Source of the DNA: Barnesiella intestinihominis YIT 11860
Lineage (GTDB): Bacteria; Bacteroidota; Bacteroidia; Bacteroidales; Barnesiellaceae
Length of the DNA stretch: 64,000 bases
Assembly (NCBI RefSeq): GCF_000296465.1
Contig: NZ_JH815204.1
Location: 248,001-312,000 of the forward strand
Direction: 5' to 3'
The position numbers were made by a program, and so were the translations under genes. The notes under the pieces were generated by a model, which saw nothing but the letters and a program-made list of their open reading frames with translations, was not told where the DNA came from and ran no database searches. Positions 33,102 through 40,358 of the stretch are shown here, in pieces; within the stretch, counting starts at the first letter, position 1; every line of letters begins with the position of its first letter.

Positions 33102-34753
33102 AAACGTACACTTTTAATATATCTCTTAGTATCCTTAATCATTTAGGACGAAATTTATATAGGAGTTTTATAACTGTATTGGGGGAAGCTATTTCAAACT
33201 CGTGGGATGCTGATGCTACTAATGTAAATATTTGTGTGGATAAGGAGAAAAATATTCTTGTTATTCAAGATGATGGGAAAGGGATGACAGATTATGATTT
33301 TCAGAATAAGTTCTTGAAAATTGGGTATTCTAAGCGAAAGGGTAATATAATAAAAACAGACTCGGGCCGTCCTTTTATTGGAAGAAAGGGAATTGGGAAA
33401 TTAGCATTGTTGTCTTGTGCCAAAAGAATAACAGTAATAACAAAGACTGAGAATACAGACATAGTTGGAGGTGTTATTGATAATTCTGGTTTGGATGAGG
33501 CTATAAAAGATGATGTTTCGGCAAATGAGTATAATCTTATGGAACCATCAGAAAGGATAATAGAGGAATATACACGAAGTTTGTCCCATGGGACTGTAAT
33601 TGTATTTGAGGAGATCAATGATGGCATAAGGAATAGAGTCGACTATATACGAAAATTGGTCGCTTTGTATTTCCGATTTTCTTTATTGGATCCTAATTTC
33701 AATATAGTATTAAATGATAAGAAAATCAGTTTGGAAGAACTGAATGAGCTTGTAGATAATACGCAACTTTTATGGGAAATAAATAGTCCTAATGATCCAT
33801 ATTTAAAAGATTATTTAAAAAATCGAAATTCATTAAAACGAAATGTGAATCTAAAAGTAGATGCGATTGGAATAAATGGTTTTATAGCATCTGTGGCGAA
33901 ACCTTCGATGCTAAAAATTCGAGGCTCAGAAGAAAAAGTGAGTATAGACTTATATGTTAATGGGCGGATCAGAGAGAAGAACATATTAAAACACATTCCG
34001 ACTGCAAGAATTGTTGAGAGTTACTTATATGGGCAGATTCATTATAATGAATTAGATGATGAAAATGACCGCTTTACGAGTAGTAGAGAGGGTATTGTCT
34101 CTGATGATCCCAAATTCTTGGGATTACTTCAAGAATTGGAGACGTTGTTAAAGAGAATTATAGAAGACTGGGATATTTGGCGCACAGAATTAAAGCAGGA
34201 AGGTGATTCGGAGAATACAAGAATTCCTCCGAAGGATAGAAAATCAAAAGAACTGTTTAATGAAATTTCGAAAGATTTTGTACCAGAGGGGACAAGTAAT
34301 GCAAATAGGAAAAAGGTGGAGCAATGGATTGCAGAGTTAGATGAAGATGCAACATTTAATTTTACTTCTTATGGAGAGTGTTTTATTTCAGAAAACCTTT
34401 TGAGAAAGTATATTAGAGAAAAATCACTTGATTTAAGCGATAAAAAGAAAGAAATAGAAAAATGGAGGAAAACTGCTGAAAATGCAAAGAATTCAGCTAA
34501 TATTAGTTTTGATATAAGGGAAGACGATAGTGATCTTTCGTATTTTTCAATGGACGATTTGACTTATTTGGTTGAACCAATATCTAAAGGAGACCTTAAA
34601 AAGGCTAGTTTACATCGAGATGCTCAAGAATATAAACCTATTAGAGACGCTATGGCCCATACATCAAGATTGACAAGAGCCGCGAAAAATAAATTGAATG
34701 CAACATATGAAAATATCAAGGCTAGGATAATTCATTTACTTAGTGAGATTTAA
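33098..34753 (+). CDS. GHKL-type ATPase of a restriction-modification locus (MORC/MutL-related)
   Basis: 551 residues. Bergerat-type ATP site: N box GEAISNSWDADATNV near residue 30, G1 IQDDGKGMTD near 58, then GRKGIGKLALLSC near 92. The C-terminal half is helical and charged, ending with a helical domain that has RDAMAHTSRLTRAAKN. In many bacterial loci such ATPases accompany a C5-methyltransferase and a Vsr-like nuclease and are considered the restriction-linked relatives of MORC and MutL (established work of Iyer and Aravind). No separate restriction endonuclease gene is present here. The gene is markedly AT-rich compared with the phage backbone. Confidence 0.8.
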   Translation: MKTYTFNISLSILNHLGRNLYRSFITVLGEAISNSWDADATNVNICVDKEKNILVIQDDGKGMTDYDFQNKFLKIGYSKRKGNIIKTDSGRPFIGRKGIGKLALLSCAKRITVITKTENTDIVGGVIDNSGLDEAIKDDVSANEYNLMEPSERIIEEYTRSLSHGTVIVFEEINDGIRNRVDYIRKLVALYFRFSLLDPNFNIVLNDKKISLEELNELVDNTQLLWEINSPNDPYLKDYLKNRNSLKRNVNLKVDAIGINGFIASVAKPSMLKIRGSEEKVSIDLYVNGRIREKNILKHIPTARIVESYLYGQIHYNELDDENDRFTSSREGIVSDDPKFLGLLQELETLLKRIIEDWDIWRTELKQEGDSENTRIPPKDRKSKELFNEISKDFVPEGTSNANRKKVEQWIAELDEDATFNFTSYGECFISENLLRKYIREKSLDLSDKKKEIEKWRKTAENAKNSANISFDIREDDSDLSYFSMDDLTYLVEPISKGDLKKASLHRDAQEYKPIRDAMAHTSRLTRAAKNKLNATYENIKARIIHLLSEI

Positions 34754-34814
34754 GATTAAATTTCTTTGGGCGTTGAATTCAATTTAAGGACATAATAAGT
34801 TTTATTTGTTATTA

Positions 34815-34932
34815 CGAATATCGGCTGTCTTTCCTGTTCATTTTTTTGCGCTCGACGCATCAAGATGGTTTGTTTGGCGACACGGGAAATGGCAGCCGTT
34901 TTTCTGCCTGAAAATGCCAAACAAACCATCTT
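34815..34932 (+). promoter_or_regulatory. Cassette D partial leader (two words only)
   Basis: The 3' part of a type I leader: stem CGGCTGTCTTTCCTGT pairing with ACGGGAAATGGCAGCCG, the reverse word AAGATGGTTTGTTTGGC at 34862-34878 and the direct word at 34916-34932, immediately before the ATG. The hairpin GGCAG/CTGCC (34891-34908) is the compensated counterpart of GACAG/CTGTC in cassette A. The first word and the promoter are missing; the end of the ATPase gene is only about 60 bp away, so cargo seems to have replaced them. Confidence 0.65.
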
Positions 34933-35343
34933 ATGGACACTACAAAATCCATCGGGATTCAGGGGAAAATTTTCTCCGCCCGCACTGAACGACAGAATTC
35001 TGCGTTCGAAAACTATCTTATCCGTTTTTTTGAAAAAGAGCTCGAAGTGAAGCTTACCCGCCGGGAGATGTGGCGAAGCGTTTCTTTTTTCGCCCGATCT
35101 CTTGCTTTTCTCGAAAAGAACCCCCATCTTTGCAATGCACTACATTTGAAACAGGCGACGAGGTTCGCCAACAAAGCCGTTGGCATTTTTTGTGTCCATC
35201 GGTCAATTTATAGTTCCGTCCCGTGTGGAGCGTTAATGCGCCCACTGCCTGTTTCAGGTGTAGTGCAACGGGGAGCGGAACTTTTTTTGTCCCCTCTCCG
35301 TGTTTATATTTTATTTATTCATTTTAATGCACTACAAAAATGA
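34933..35343 (+). pseudogene. Cassette D ORF1, 5' part fused to the next leader
   Basis: Starts MDTTKSIGIQGKIFSARTER (type I, as in cassette A) and follows ORF1 to MWRSVSFFA, then continues through the promoter and leader of cassette E without a stop until the TGA at 35341, which overlaps the ATG of cassette E (ATGA). Junction and following 40 bases are the same as in the B/C tandem. If translated it would couple to the next gene. Confidence 0.6.
35125..35339 (+). promoter_or_regulatory. Cassette E promoter and three-word structured leader
   Basis: -7 box CATCTTTG at 35125-35132. Word TGCACTACA at 35136-35144, reverse complement at 35259-35267, direct copy at 35328-35336, three bases before the ATG. 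The 21-bp stem (35136-35156 with 35247-35267) has the same inner arm TGAAACAGGC and the same two T.G positions as cassette B, while the word itself is different. The inner terminator-like hairpin GCCAAC/GTTGGC with T6 is retained. Confidence 0.7.
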
Positions 35344-35627
35344 AAAGAACAGTCGTGTTGCCTGTATCGCAGACAAAAGAAGGCCGTAAAACGTCGGCCT
35401 TAGAGAAATCCCTCATTCGATTTTTCGAACGGGAGCTCGAAGTAAAGCTCACCCGCCGTGAAATGTGGCGAAGCGTCCGTTTCGTCGCTTCGTTGTTTGT
35501 CTTGTTGCTCGCCCTGTCGACCGGCGAGCCCCTGTTGGCCTTGCCGGTGCTCGCATTGGCAGCTTACGCCTATCGGGGCGTTGCCGACATTACTTCCCGT
35601 TTTACGGAGAAAGGAGGTGCGCGATGA
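35340..35627 (+). CDS. Cassette E ORF1: small membrane protein, unknown family
   Basis: 95 residues, type II N-terminus (MKRTVVLPVSQTKEGRKTSA), the shared helix (RFFERELEVKLTRREMWRSV) and the hydrophobic hairpin region ending AYAYRGVADITSRFTEKGG. Third complete copy of the family in this prophage. It overlaps ORF2 by 4 bp. Confidence 0.7.
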   Translation: MKRTVVLPVSQTKEGRKTSALEKSLIRFFERELEVKLTRREMWRSVRFVASLFVLLLALSTGEPLLALPVLALAAYAYRGVADITSRFTEKGGAR

Positions 35628-35854
35628 AAAGCCATACGATCGAGTTCACCCGCGACGACCTGGTCGTTCGGATCACCCGCTACCCGGCCGAAGAACCGGG
35701 GAAATCGCCGTCGGTAGAGATAGAGGTCGAATCCTCCGGATTGCCCCGGTCGTTCGTATGGTTCGACAGGGAGCCGCAGTTGTTCGCCTTCAAAGAGATG
35801 CTCGAAGAATATATCGAGACGTTCCGGCCGACGAAGGACGAGACCGCGCGATAA
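35624..35854 (+). CDS. Cassette E ORF2: small acidic protein, unknown family
   Basis: 76 residues, differing from the A copy at a handful of positions, mainly in the C-terminal tail (RPTKDETAR). The same AGGAGGT Shine-Dalgarno precedes it. A terminator follows 17 bp after the stop. Confidence 0.7.
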   Translation: MKSHTIEFTRDDLVVRITRYPAEEPGKSPSVEIEVESSGLPRSFVWFDREPQLFAFKEMLEEYIETFRPTKDETAR

Positions 35855-35871
35855 TTTTTTGCTCCCGGCTT

Positions 35872-35910
35872 GCGAATGCCGGGAGTTTTTCGTATCTTCG
35901 AAGAAAAGGA
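35872..35910 (+). promoter_or_regulatory. Terminator-promoter junction after cassette E
   Basis: Stem CTCCCGGC / GCCGGGAG plus T5 (35872-35900), then a -7-like box TATCTTCG at 35903-35910. It separates cassette E from the small membrane protein gene. Confidence 0.7.
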
Positions 35911-35916
35911 GGAAAT

Positions 35917-36108
35917 ATGTTTATAATCGAGGCCTTAGGATTTGTGATCTTGTTCGTGATAATTATAGCTCTTGGAGCATTCACGGCGGCTAGCGTTGTA
36001 TTGTCGTACATATATTGGATCGTGGTAGCTGCTTTTTCGGTCACGGCGATAGCCGCTCTTTGCAGTCGCCTCGTTCGCTTTTTCAAAAGGAAAGCTCGTC
36101 GTTCGTAA
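35917..36108 (+). CDS. Small two-helix membrane protein
   Basis: 63 residues, MFIIEALGFVILFVIIIALG followed by a second hydrophobic stretch IYWIVVAAFSVTAIAALCS and a very basic C-terminus (RLVRFFKRKARRS). AAAAGGAGG precedes the ATG, and a promoter-like box is only 7 bp from the start, so the message may be nearly leaderless. It forms a one-gene unit between two terminators. Size and topology would fit a superinfection-exclusion or antiholin protein; not recognised. Confidence 0.6.
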   Translation: MFIIEALGFVILFVIIIALGAFTAASVVLSYIYWIVVAAFSVTAIAALCSRLVRFFKRKARRS

Positions 36109-36138
36109 ATCGTTGTTGTAGAAATAGAATTCTTATCG

Positions 36139-36170
36139 GAGCCTCGGGAAATCTTCCCGAGGCTCTTTTT
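36139..36170 (+). terminator. Terminator closing island 3
   Basis: Perfect 12-bp stem GAGCCTCGGGAA / TTCCCGAGGCTC with loop ATC, then TTTTT. A weak -7-like box TATTCGTG lies about 35 bp further, ahead of the tape measure gene. Confidence 0.9.
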
Positions 36171-36224
36171 GTGTCTTTTTCCCTCTCGCCGGGAGTAGCC
36201 ATATTCGTGAAAAATTAATCGGAT

Positions 36225-39200
36225 ATGAGCAATTACGAAACATCGGCCTCCATCACCTTGGAGGTGAACGGCAAGAACGCGGAGGATCGCTTGAAGGCTC
36301 TTCGGCAGAGAGCCGAGGATCTGGAAAACGCTTTGGCCCGTGCCCGGAATACCGGAGACAAAATCGAGATGAACAAGCTCCAAAAGGAGCTGAAAAAGAC
36401 GAATAAGGAGATTAGGGAGATGTCGTCGTCGGCTCAGCAAGCCGAGAGCGTCATGCGCCGTCTCGACAGGGCTACCCCGAGAGAGCTCTCTAAAACGCTA
36501 TCTACCCTCCGGAAGCAGCTCGACAATATCGAGCGGGGATCGGCCGCATGGAATGCCCAGATAGAAAAAATCAAAGCGGTGCAAAGAGAATTGAACTCCG
36601 TAAAGGGTTCGATGAAAGAACATGAGTCGTTGTGGTCCCGGTTCGCCAAAAAAATGTACGACTGGGGAAGCGCCCTTACGATGTCCATGGCCGCGATATC
36701 CGGCTTGACTATTACCGGCAGGCGGGCTGTACAGAGTTATGCGGACATGGAAGGCGAAATGGCGAATGTGCGCAAATTCACCGGCATGACGACGGAAGAG
36801 GTCGAGCGACTGAACGAATCGTTCAAGACGATGGATACACGCTCGTCTCGCGAGCAGCTCAACAAACTTGCCCAAGAGGCCGGGAAACTGGGAATCGCCT
36901 CGCAGCAGGCGGTTATCGAATATGTCGAGGCGGCCGATGTGATCAACGTCGCCCTCGACGAATTGGGAGAGGGGGCGACCCGGGATATCGGAAAACTTTC
37001 GTCGATTTACGGCGATGCCGAGAGAATGGGCTTGGGAAAAGCCATGCTGGCCGTGGGCGCTGCCATCAACGAAGTCTCCCAAAACTCCACCGCTTCGGCT
37101 TCTTATTTGGTAGATTTCGAGAACCGTATGGTCGGTGTGGGTAAACAGGCCGATATGAGTATCCCTAAAATCATGGGTTACGCTTCGGTGCTCGACCAGA
37201 ACGCCCAGCAAGTAGAGATGTCGGCCACCGCTTTGCAGGGCATTATCATGAAAATGTATCAGGATCCGGGGAAACTGGCCCGCATAGCAGGCATCGACGT
37301 GAAAGAGTTCGCCCGGCTGGTGAGGGAGGATGCGAACGAGGCTTTGCTGCAACTGCTCGACACCCTCGGTAAGGCCGGAGGCATGCAGGCGCTGGCTCCG
37401 ATGTTCGACGAGATGAAGCTCGACGGATCACGGGCGGCCAGCGTGTTGTCGGTGCTGGCCGGGAATATCGAATCGGTTCGGAGAGAGCAAAAGCTGGCTC
37501 AGGAAGCATTTGATGAAGGCACATCGGCCATTACAGAGTTTAATGTCCAAAATAATACGGTGCAGGCGCAGCTCGACAAGGCCAAAAAGTCGTTCAACGA
37601 GTTATCGGTCGAGCTCGGGAAAGATCTGCTTCCTGTCATGCGCCATGCGATTACCGGTGCGTCGGCCTTGCTCCTGGTATTTAAGGAGGTTATCTCCGTT
37701 ATGAAAGAGAATAGAGCCTTGATCGTCTCTGTGGCGGCCGGTATAGCCGGATATACGGTCGCCGTGAAAGCGAGTACCGTCGCTCAAAATCTTTGGAATG
37801 CGACGCAGAAGGCCGGAAATTCGATTGCGGCGACAGGGAGAGGTATCGTTCTATTGCTCAGATACGCCTATTTTAGATTAGAAGGTCAGGTCCGCAAAGC
37901 CGATGTCGTGATGAAGGCCTTCAATCGTACGACCAAAATGTCGCCTGTCGGGATATTGGTAGGAGCCTTGTCGGCCGGAGTCGCAGCCTTGCTTTCCTAT
38001 CGGGAAAAGATGAAATCTGCTCGTGAGGCGGCGGCCGAGGCCGCCAAAGCCGAGCGGGAATACGAGAAAAGCATCACCGATGTCTCGGAAGCTGCCGCCT
38101 CGGCATCGAAGGAGGAACTCGCACGTTTGCAAGCATTGTATCGGGCAGCCGTCGACGAAGCCCGATCGAAGGAAGAACGAATCGAGGCAGCCCGCCGGTT
38201 GCAATCGCTCTATCCCGATTATTTTTCCAAAATGTCGACCGAACAAATCATGTTGGGAGACGCCAAAGCCAAATACGATGAATTGACCGATTCGATTCTG
38301 AAAAATGCGAAGGCGAAGGCCGCGGCCGATTTGATAAAGAGGAATGCCGAGCAAATCGTTGAGATAGAACAATCCATGCCGGAGTTGGAGAAAAACGCTG
38401 TCGATACGGACATAGCCTATGACCGGGCGAAGAAGCGGAGGCAGGAATATATCGATAGATACAACATAAGCCCGTCGGCCATGGGAGGCGGTTATGCGCA
38501 AGATCAGTCGGCGCTTTTGTCGAATGTCATGGTAAGGAAATCGGCTCCCGGAACCGACGATGAACGGAAGGCGGCGGAAGCAGCGTGGAAAGCGTATGCC
38601 GAAGCGAACGACAAGCTGACTAAGCTGCAAGCGGCCAATAAGAAACTGGCCGAGGAGTACGGTATATCTTTGACCGATGTGTTCGCCGGGCAGGGAGACG
38701 GTGGAAATATGAGTTCTGTTTCTGCTTCCGGTAGTGCGGGGAAAAGCGGGGAAAGAAATAAGTTTCAAGCAGAAGACGACTGGCTGTCGATCGAGAAGTC
38801 GAAGGCTCTCGCCGGCTATGCTACCGGATTGATGGATTACAACGAATATATCGAGAAAAAAGCAGAGCTCGATAAACAGTATCTTCTCAAAAAGTTGCAG
38901 AACGCAGAGGCCACGGAAAAGGAGATAGCCGATATCGTCGGCGAGCTCGACAAACTCACTGAAAAGGAGGTGACACAGCGGAATAAAGAGCAATTCGATG
39001 CCGCAAGAGAGGAGATAGAAGCCGAACGCCGGGAACGCGATGCTGCCGATACCGACAGTTATATGCGAGGCCGAATTTCGGAAAAGACTTACCAGCGAAT
39101 GAAATTCGAGTCGGAGATAGCATATCTCAACCGGCTCAAAGAGTTGTATGCCGAGGGTAGCCAGGAGCGCGCCGAGATTGAAAAACAGATTACCGACAAA

Positions 39201-40358
39201 CTGCAAGCCGACAAGCTGGCCAAATTCGAGGAGACGCAAGACAGGCAGAAGACTCTTTATGAGGAGTATTTCAAAGGGATATCCCTTATGTCGGCCGAAG
39301 AGAGGGAGCAGCAGTATCGGCTGCAAATCGATTCTCTGAATGCCTTGACGAAGAAGATGCTCGACGCGGCCGGAAACGACGAGGCTAAAAGGCAGAAAAT
39401 CATCGAAGCCTCTGCCATCGCCGAAAAGGCATTGAAAAAGCAGTATTTCGAAGAGACTACGGAGGAGAGTTTCAATGCCATGGAGAAAGCCAACGCCGAG
39501 CTGGCCGAGTGGTTGCAAAGCGACGGCGGGAAAGCCGTGACCGACTCTTTCGGTATGATCATGTCGGGAATGTCGGCTATCTTCTCGCAAATATCCTCGA
39601 TAGTCCAGTCGAATATGGAGATGGAGACCGCCGCCATCGAGAAACGCTACGACAAAGAGATTTCGTTGGCCGAAGGAAATACTTACAAAGTCAAGAAGCT
39701 CGAGCAGGATAGAGAGAATGAGATAGCCCGGGCAAAGAACGAAGCGAACCGCAAGATGTTCGCCATGCAGGTGATCCAAGCCGTGGCGCAGACTGCTCAG
39801 AACGCTTTGGCCGCTTATGGCTCAGCTGCGGCGATACCCATCGTCGGATATATCATGGCTCCTATTGCGGCGGCCATGGCCGTAGCTGCCGGCGCCGTGC
39901 AGATCGCGGCTATAAAGAAACAGCAACAGGCCTCCGAAGCGCAGGGGTATGCCGCCGGCGGATTCACCCGCCCCGGCCCGGTGGACGAGCCGGCCGGTAT
40001 CGTCCATGCCGGCGAGTGGGTCGCCAGTCAGAAACTGGTGACTTCGCCGGTAACGCGTCCTATCATCGATGCCCTCGAATATGCGCAGCGAACCAACACG
40101 ATCGGCTCTATCCGTCGAGTGTCTGCTCTCCCCGCGCCGATTAGCTTACCAGCCCCTTCGCCTGATGGAGGAGGAAACTCCCCGGACACAGGCGTATTGC
40201 TCGCCACATATTTTGCGGTTCTCAAAAAATTGGGTGACCGACTGGACGAGCCCTTCGTCACGGTCAACACGGTTACCGGCGACCGGGGCATCAAGAAGGC
40301 TCAGGACGAATACGATCGTTTGATCAGAAACAAAACCCCTAAATCACGCAGGAAATGA
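36225..40358 (+). CDS. Tail tape measure protein
   Basis: 1377 residues. An N-terminal coiled coil (NAEDRLKALRQRAEDLENALARARNTGDKIEMNKLQKELKK, quoted in parts) precedes the TP901-type core (VRKFTGMTTEEVERLNESF, LAQEAGKLGIASQQAVIEYV, ASASYLVDFENRM). Hydrophobic segments are found near residues 500-540 and 580-600, then long coiled coils, and a C-terminal region with alanine-rich hydrophobic stretch (PIVGYIMAPIAAAMAVAAGA). Length of this protein sets tail length, so a long non-contractile tail is expected. It overlaps the next gene by 4 bp. Confidence 0.92.
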   Translation: MSNYETSASITLEVNGKNAEDRLKALRQRAEDLENALARARNTGDKIEMNKLQKELKKTNKEIREMSSSAQQAESVMRRLDRATPRELSKTLSTLRKQLDNIERGSAAWNAQIEKIKAVQRELNSVKGSMKEHESLWSRFAKKMYDWGSALTMSMAAISGLTITGRRAVQSYADMEGEMANVRKFTGMTTEEVERLNESFKTMDTRSSREQLNKLAQEAGKLGIASQQAVIEYVEAADVINVALDELGEGATRDIGKLSSIYGDAERMGLGKAMLAVGAAINEVSQNSTASASYLVDFENRMVGVGKQADMSIPKIMGYASVLDQNAQQVEMSATALQGIIMKMYQDPGKLARIAGIDVKEFARLVREDANEALLQLLDTLGKAGGMQALAPMFDEMKLDGSRAASVLSVLAGNIESVRREQKLAQEAFDEGTSAITEFNVQNNTVQAQLDKAKKSFNELSVELGKDLLPVMRHAITGASALLLVFKEVISVMKENRALIVSVAAGIAGYTVAVKASTVAQNLWNATQKAGNSIAATGRGIVLLLRYAYFRLEGQVRKADVVMKAFNRTTKMSPVGILVGALSAGVAALLSYREKMKSAREAAAEAAKAEREYEKSITDVSEAAASASKEELARLQALYRAAVDEARSKEERIEAARRLQSLYPDYFSKMSTEQIMLGDAKAKYDELTDSILKNAKAKAAADLIKRNAEQIVEIEQSMPELEKNAVDTDIAYDRAKKRRQEYIDRYNISPSAMGGGYAQDQSALLSNVMVRKSAPGTDDERKAAEAAWKAYAEANDKLTKLQAANKKLAEEYGISLTDVFAGQGDGGNMSSVSASGSAGKSGERNKFQAEDDWLSIEKSKALAGYATGLMDYNEYIEKKAELDKQYLLKKLQNAEATEKEIADIVGELDKLTEKEVTQRNKEQFDAAREEIEAERRERDAADTDSYMRGRISEKTYQRMKFESEIAYLNRLKELYAEGSQERAEIEKQITDKLQADKLAKFEETQDRQKTLYEEYFKGISLMSAEEREQQYRLQIDSLNALTKKMLDAAGNDEAKRQKIIEASAIAEKALKKQYFEETTEESFNAMEKANAELAEWLQSDGGKAVTDSFGMIMSGMSAIFSQISSIVQSNMEMETAAIEKRYDKEISLAEGNTYKVKKLEQDRENEIARAKNEANRKMFAMQVIQAVAQTAQNALAAYGSAAAIPIVGYIMAPIAAAMAVAAGAVQIAAIKKQQQASEAQGYAAGGFTRPGPVDEPAGIVHAGEWVASQKLVTSPVTRPIIDALEYAQRTNTIGSIRRVSALPAPISLPAPSPDGGGNSPDTGVLLATYFAVLKKLGDRLDEPFVTVNTVTGDRGIKKAQDEYDRLIRNKTPKSRRK

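Noticed and set aside
17217-35340. Retron or diversity-generating retroelement
   Set aside because: There is no reverse transcriptase gene in the prophage and no template/variable repeat pair with adenine-directed differences.
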